Shown here piece after piece: positions 5,081 to 5,782 of a stretch of 5,782 nucleotides of DNA (position 1 is the first letter of the stretch; every line of letters starts with the position of its first letter). Origin of the DNA: an uncultured Oscillospiraceae bacterium (GTDB taxonomy: Bacteria > Bacillota > Clostridia > Oscillospirales > Acutalibacteraceae); contig UQRS01000099.1 in NCBI GenBank assembly GCA_900543525.1, forward strand, positions 1 through 5,782, read 5' to 3'. A program made the translations under genes and the position numbers. A model generated the notes under the pieces. The model was not told the origin of the DNA and did no database searches. It saw nothing but the letters and a program-made list of their open reading frames with translations.

Positions 5081-5782
5081 TTATGCCTTGCCGACCGAGC
5101 CGAACAGTTCCATCTTTTCCTTGACGGTAGCCTTGATCGCCTCAAACCCGGGCGCGAGCAGCTTCCGCGGGTCAAAGCCCTTGCCCTGAAGGTCCTTGCC
5201 CTCCTCGATATACTTGCGGGTCGCCGCCGCGAAGGAGAGCTGGCACTCGGTGTTCACGTTGATCTTGGACACGCCGAGGCTGATCGCCTTTTTGATCATA
5301 TCCTCCGGGATGCCGGTGCCGCCGTGCAGAACCAGAGGCATCTCGCCGGTGAGCTGCTGAACGGCGTCCAGCGTCTCAAAGCTGAGGCCGGCCCAGTTTG
5401 CCGGATATTTGCCGTGGATGTTGCCGATGCCGGCCGCCAGCATGGTCACGCCGAGGTCGGCGATCGCCTTGCACTCCTGCGGATCGGCGCACTCGCCCAT
5501 ACCGACAACGCCATCCTCTTCACCGCCGATCGAGCCGACTTCCGCCTCGATCGAGAGGCCCTTCTCGTTGCAGATTTTCACGAGTTCCTTGGTCTTTTCG
5601 ATATTTTCCTCGATCGGATAGTGCGAACCGTCGAACATGACCGAAGAGAAGCCGGCCTCAATGCACTTGAGGGCGCCTTCGTAGCTGCCGTGGTCGAGGT
5701 GGAGCGCCACCGGAACGGTGATGTTCAGCTCTTCCAGCATGCCGTTTACCATGCCGACAACCGTCTTGTAGCCGCACATGTA
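5081..5782 (-). CDS. fba: Class II fructose-bisphosphate aldolase, partial (N-terminus outside window)
   Basis: The visible 233 residues are the C-terminal four fifths of a zinc-dependent class II aldolase, which reversibly splits fructose 1,6-bisphosphate into glyceraldehyde 3-phosphate and dihydroxyacetone phosphate in glycolysis and gluconeogenesis. Counting from the first codon in the window, LHLDHG carries the catalytic D30 and zinc ligand H31. EAEVGSIGG follows at about 79-87, with the further zinc ligands H123 in NIHGKY and H153 in LHGGTG, and INVNTE near 174-179 for phosphate binding. The protein ends in ELFGSVGKA, as Firmicute enzymes do. About 50-55 residues should be missing, compared with a usual length near 285; the frame remains open to the right edge, and the first methionine visible (5777-5779) is internal. 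A tagatose-bisphosphate aldolase is the main alternative, less likely given the overall fit to the FbaA type. A strong terminator follows the gene. Confidence 0.96.
   Translation of the reverse strand, partial: YMCGYKTVVGMVNGMLEELNITVPVALHLDHGSYEGALKCIEAGFSSVMFDGSHYPIEENIEKTKELVKICNEKGLSIEAEVGSIGGEEDGVVGMGECADPQECKAIADLGVTMLAAGIGNIHGKYPANWAGLSFETLDAVQQLTGEMPLVLHGGTGIPEDMIKKAISLGVSKINVNTECQLSFAAATRKYIEEGKDLQGKGFDPRKLLAPGFEAIKATVKEKMELFGSVGKA

Noticed and set aside
4771..5175. A 134-codon minus-strand frame running from within the aldolase gene across its terminator
   Set aside because: It overlaps the aldolase in another frame, reads through a strong terminator hairpin and the typA promoter, and shows no recognisable domain.

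Overview
This window reads as ordinary chromosomal DNA of a GC-rich anaerobic Firmicute, most likely a clostridial (Oscillospirales-like) bacterium. The evidence is a TypA/BipA GTPase, a class II fructose-bisphosphate aldolase of the Firmicute type, a COG1313 (PflX-like) radical SAM protein, strong GGAGG-type ribosome binding sites with some TTG starts, and sigma-A-like promoters. The taxonomic guess is inference from protein style, not a database match. All five supportable genes lie on the minus strand, so transcription runs from right to left.

From right to left: (1) the C-terminal part of a class II fructose-bisphosphate aldolase (5081-5782) enters from the right edge and is closed by a strong intrinsic terminator (5022-5057). 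(2) A spacer of about 220 bp without a convincing gene leads to a promoter at about 4770-4798. (3) That promoter drives typA/bipA (2872-4692) through a roughly 70-nt leader containing a GC-rich hairpin just ahead of the ribosome binding site. (4) A 167-bp gap rich in inverted repeats precedes three tightly packed genes: a metal-dependent amidohydrolase (1913-2704, TTG start), a DEDDh 3'-5' exonuclease with a C-terminal zinc ribbon (967-1899, TTG start), and a PflX-like radical SAM protein (71-970, overlapping the exonuclease by ATGA). (5) At the left edge, a near-consensus promoter (15-43) with a perfect palindrome over its start site points to a new transcription unit outside the window.

The aldolase is glycolytic and TypA is a ribosome-associated GTPase; both are housekeeping. 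The amidohydrolase, exonuclease and radical SAM genes form a probable operon without an obvious shared pathway, possibly co-transcribed with typA, since no clear promoter or canonical minus-strand terminator separates them from it. I see no CRISPR array, mobile element, tRNA, rRNA or defence system. The points most worth a second look are the uncharacterised three-gene unit, a well-formed intrinsic terminator facing the wrong way (plus strand) in its leader, the typA leader hairpin, and the operator-like palindrome at the left edge. I do not see a clearly new biological system here.
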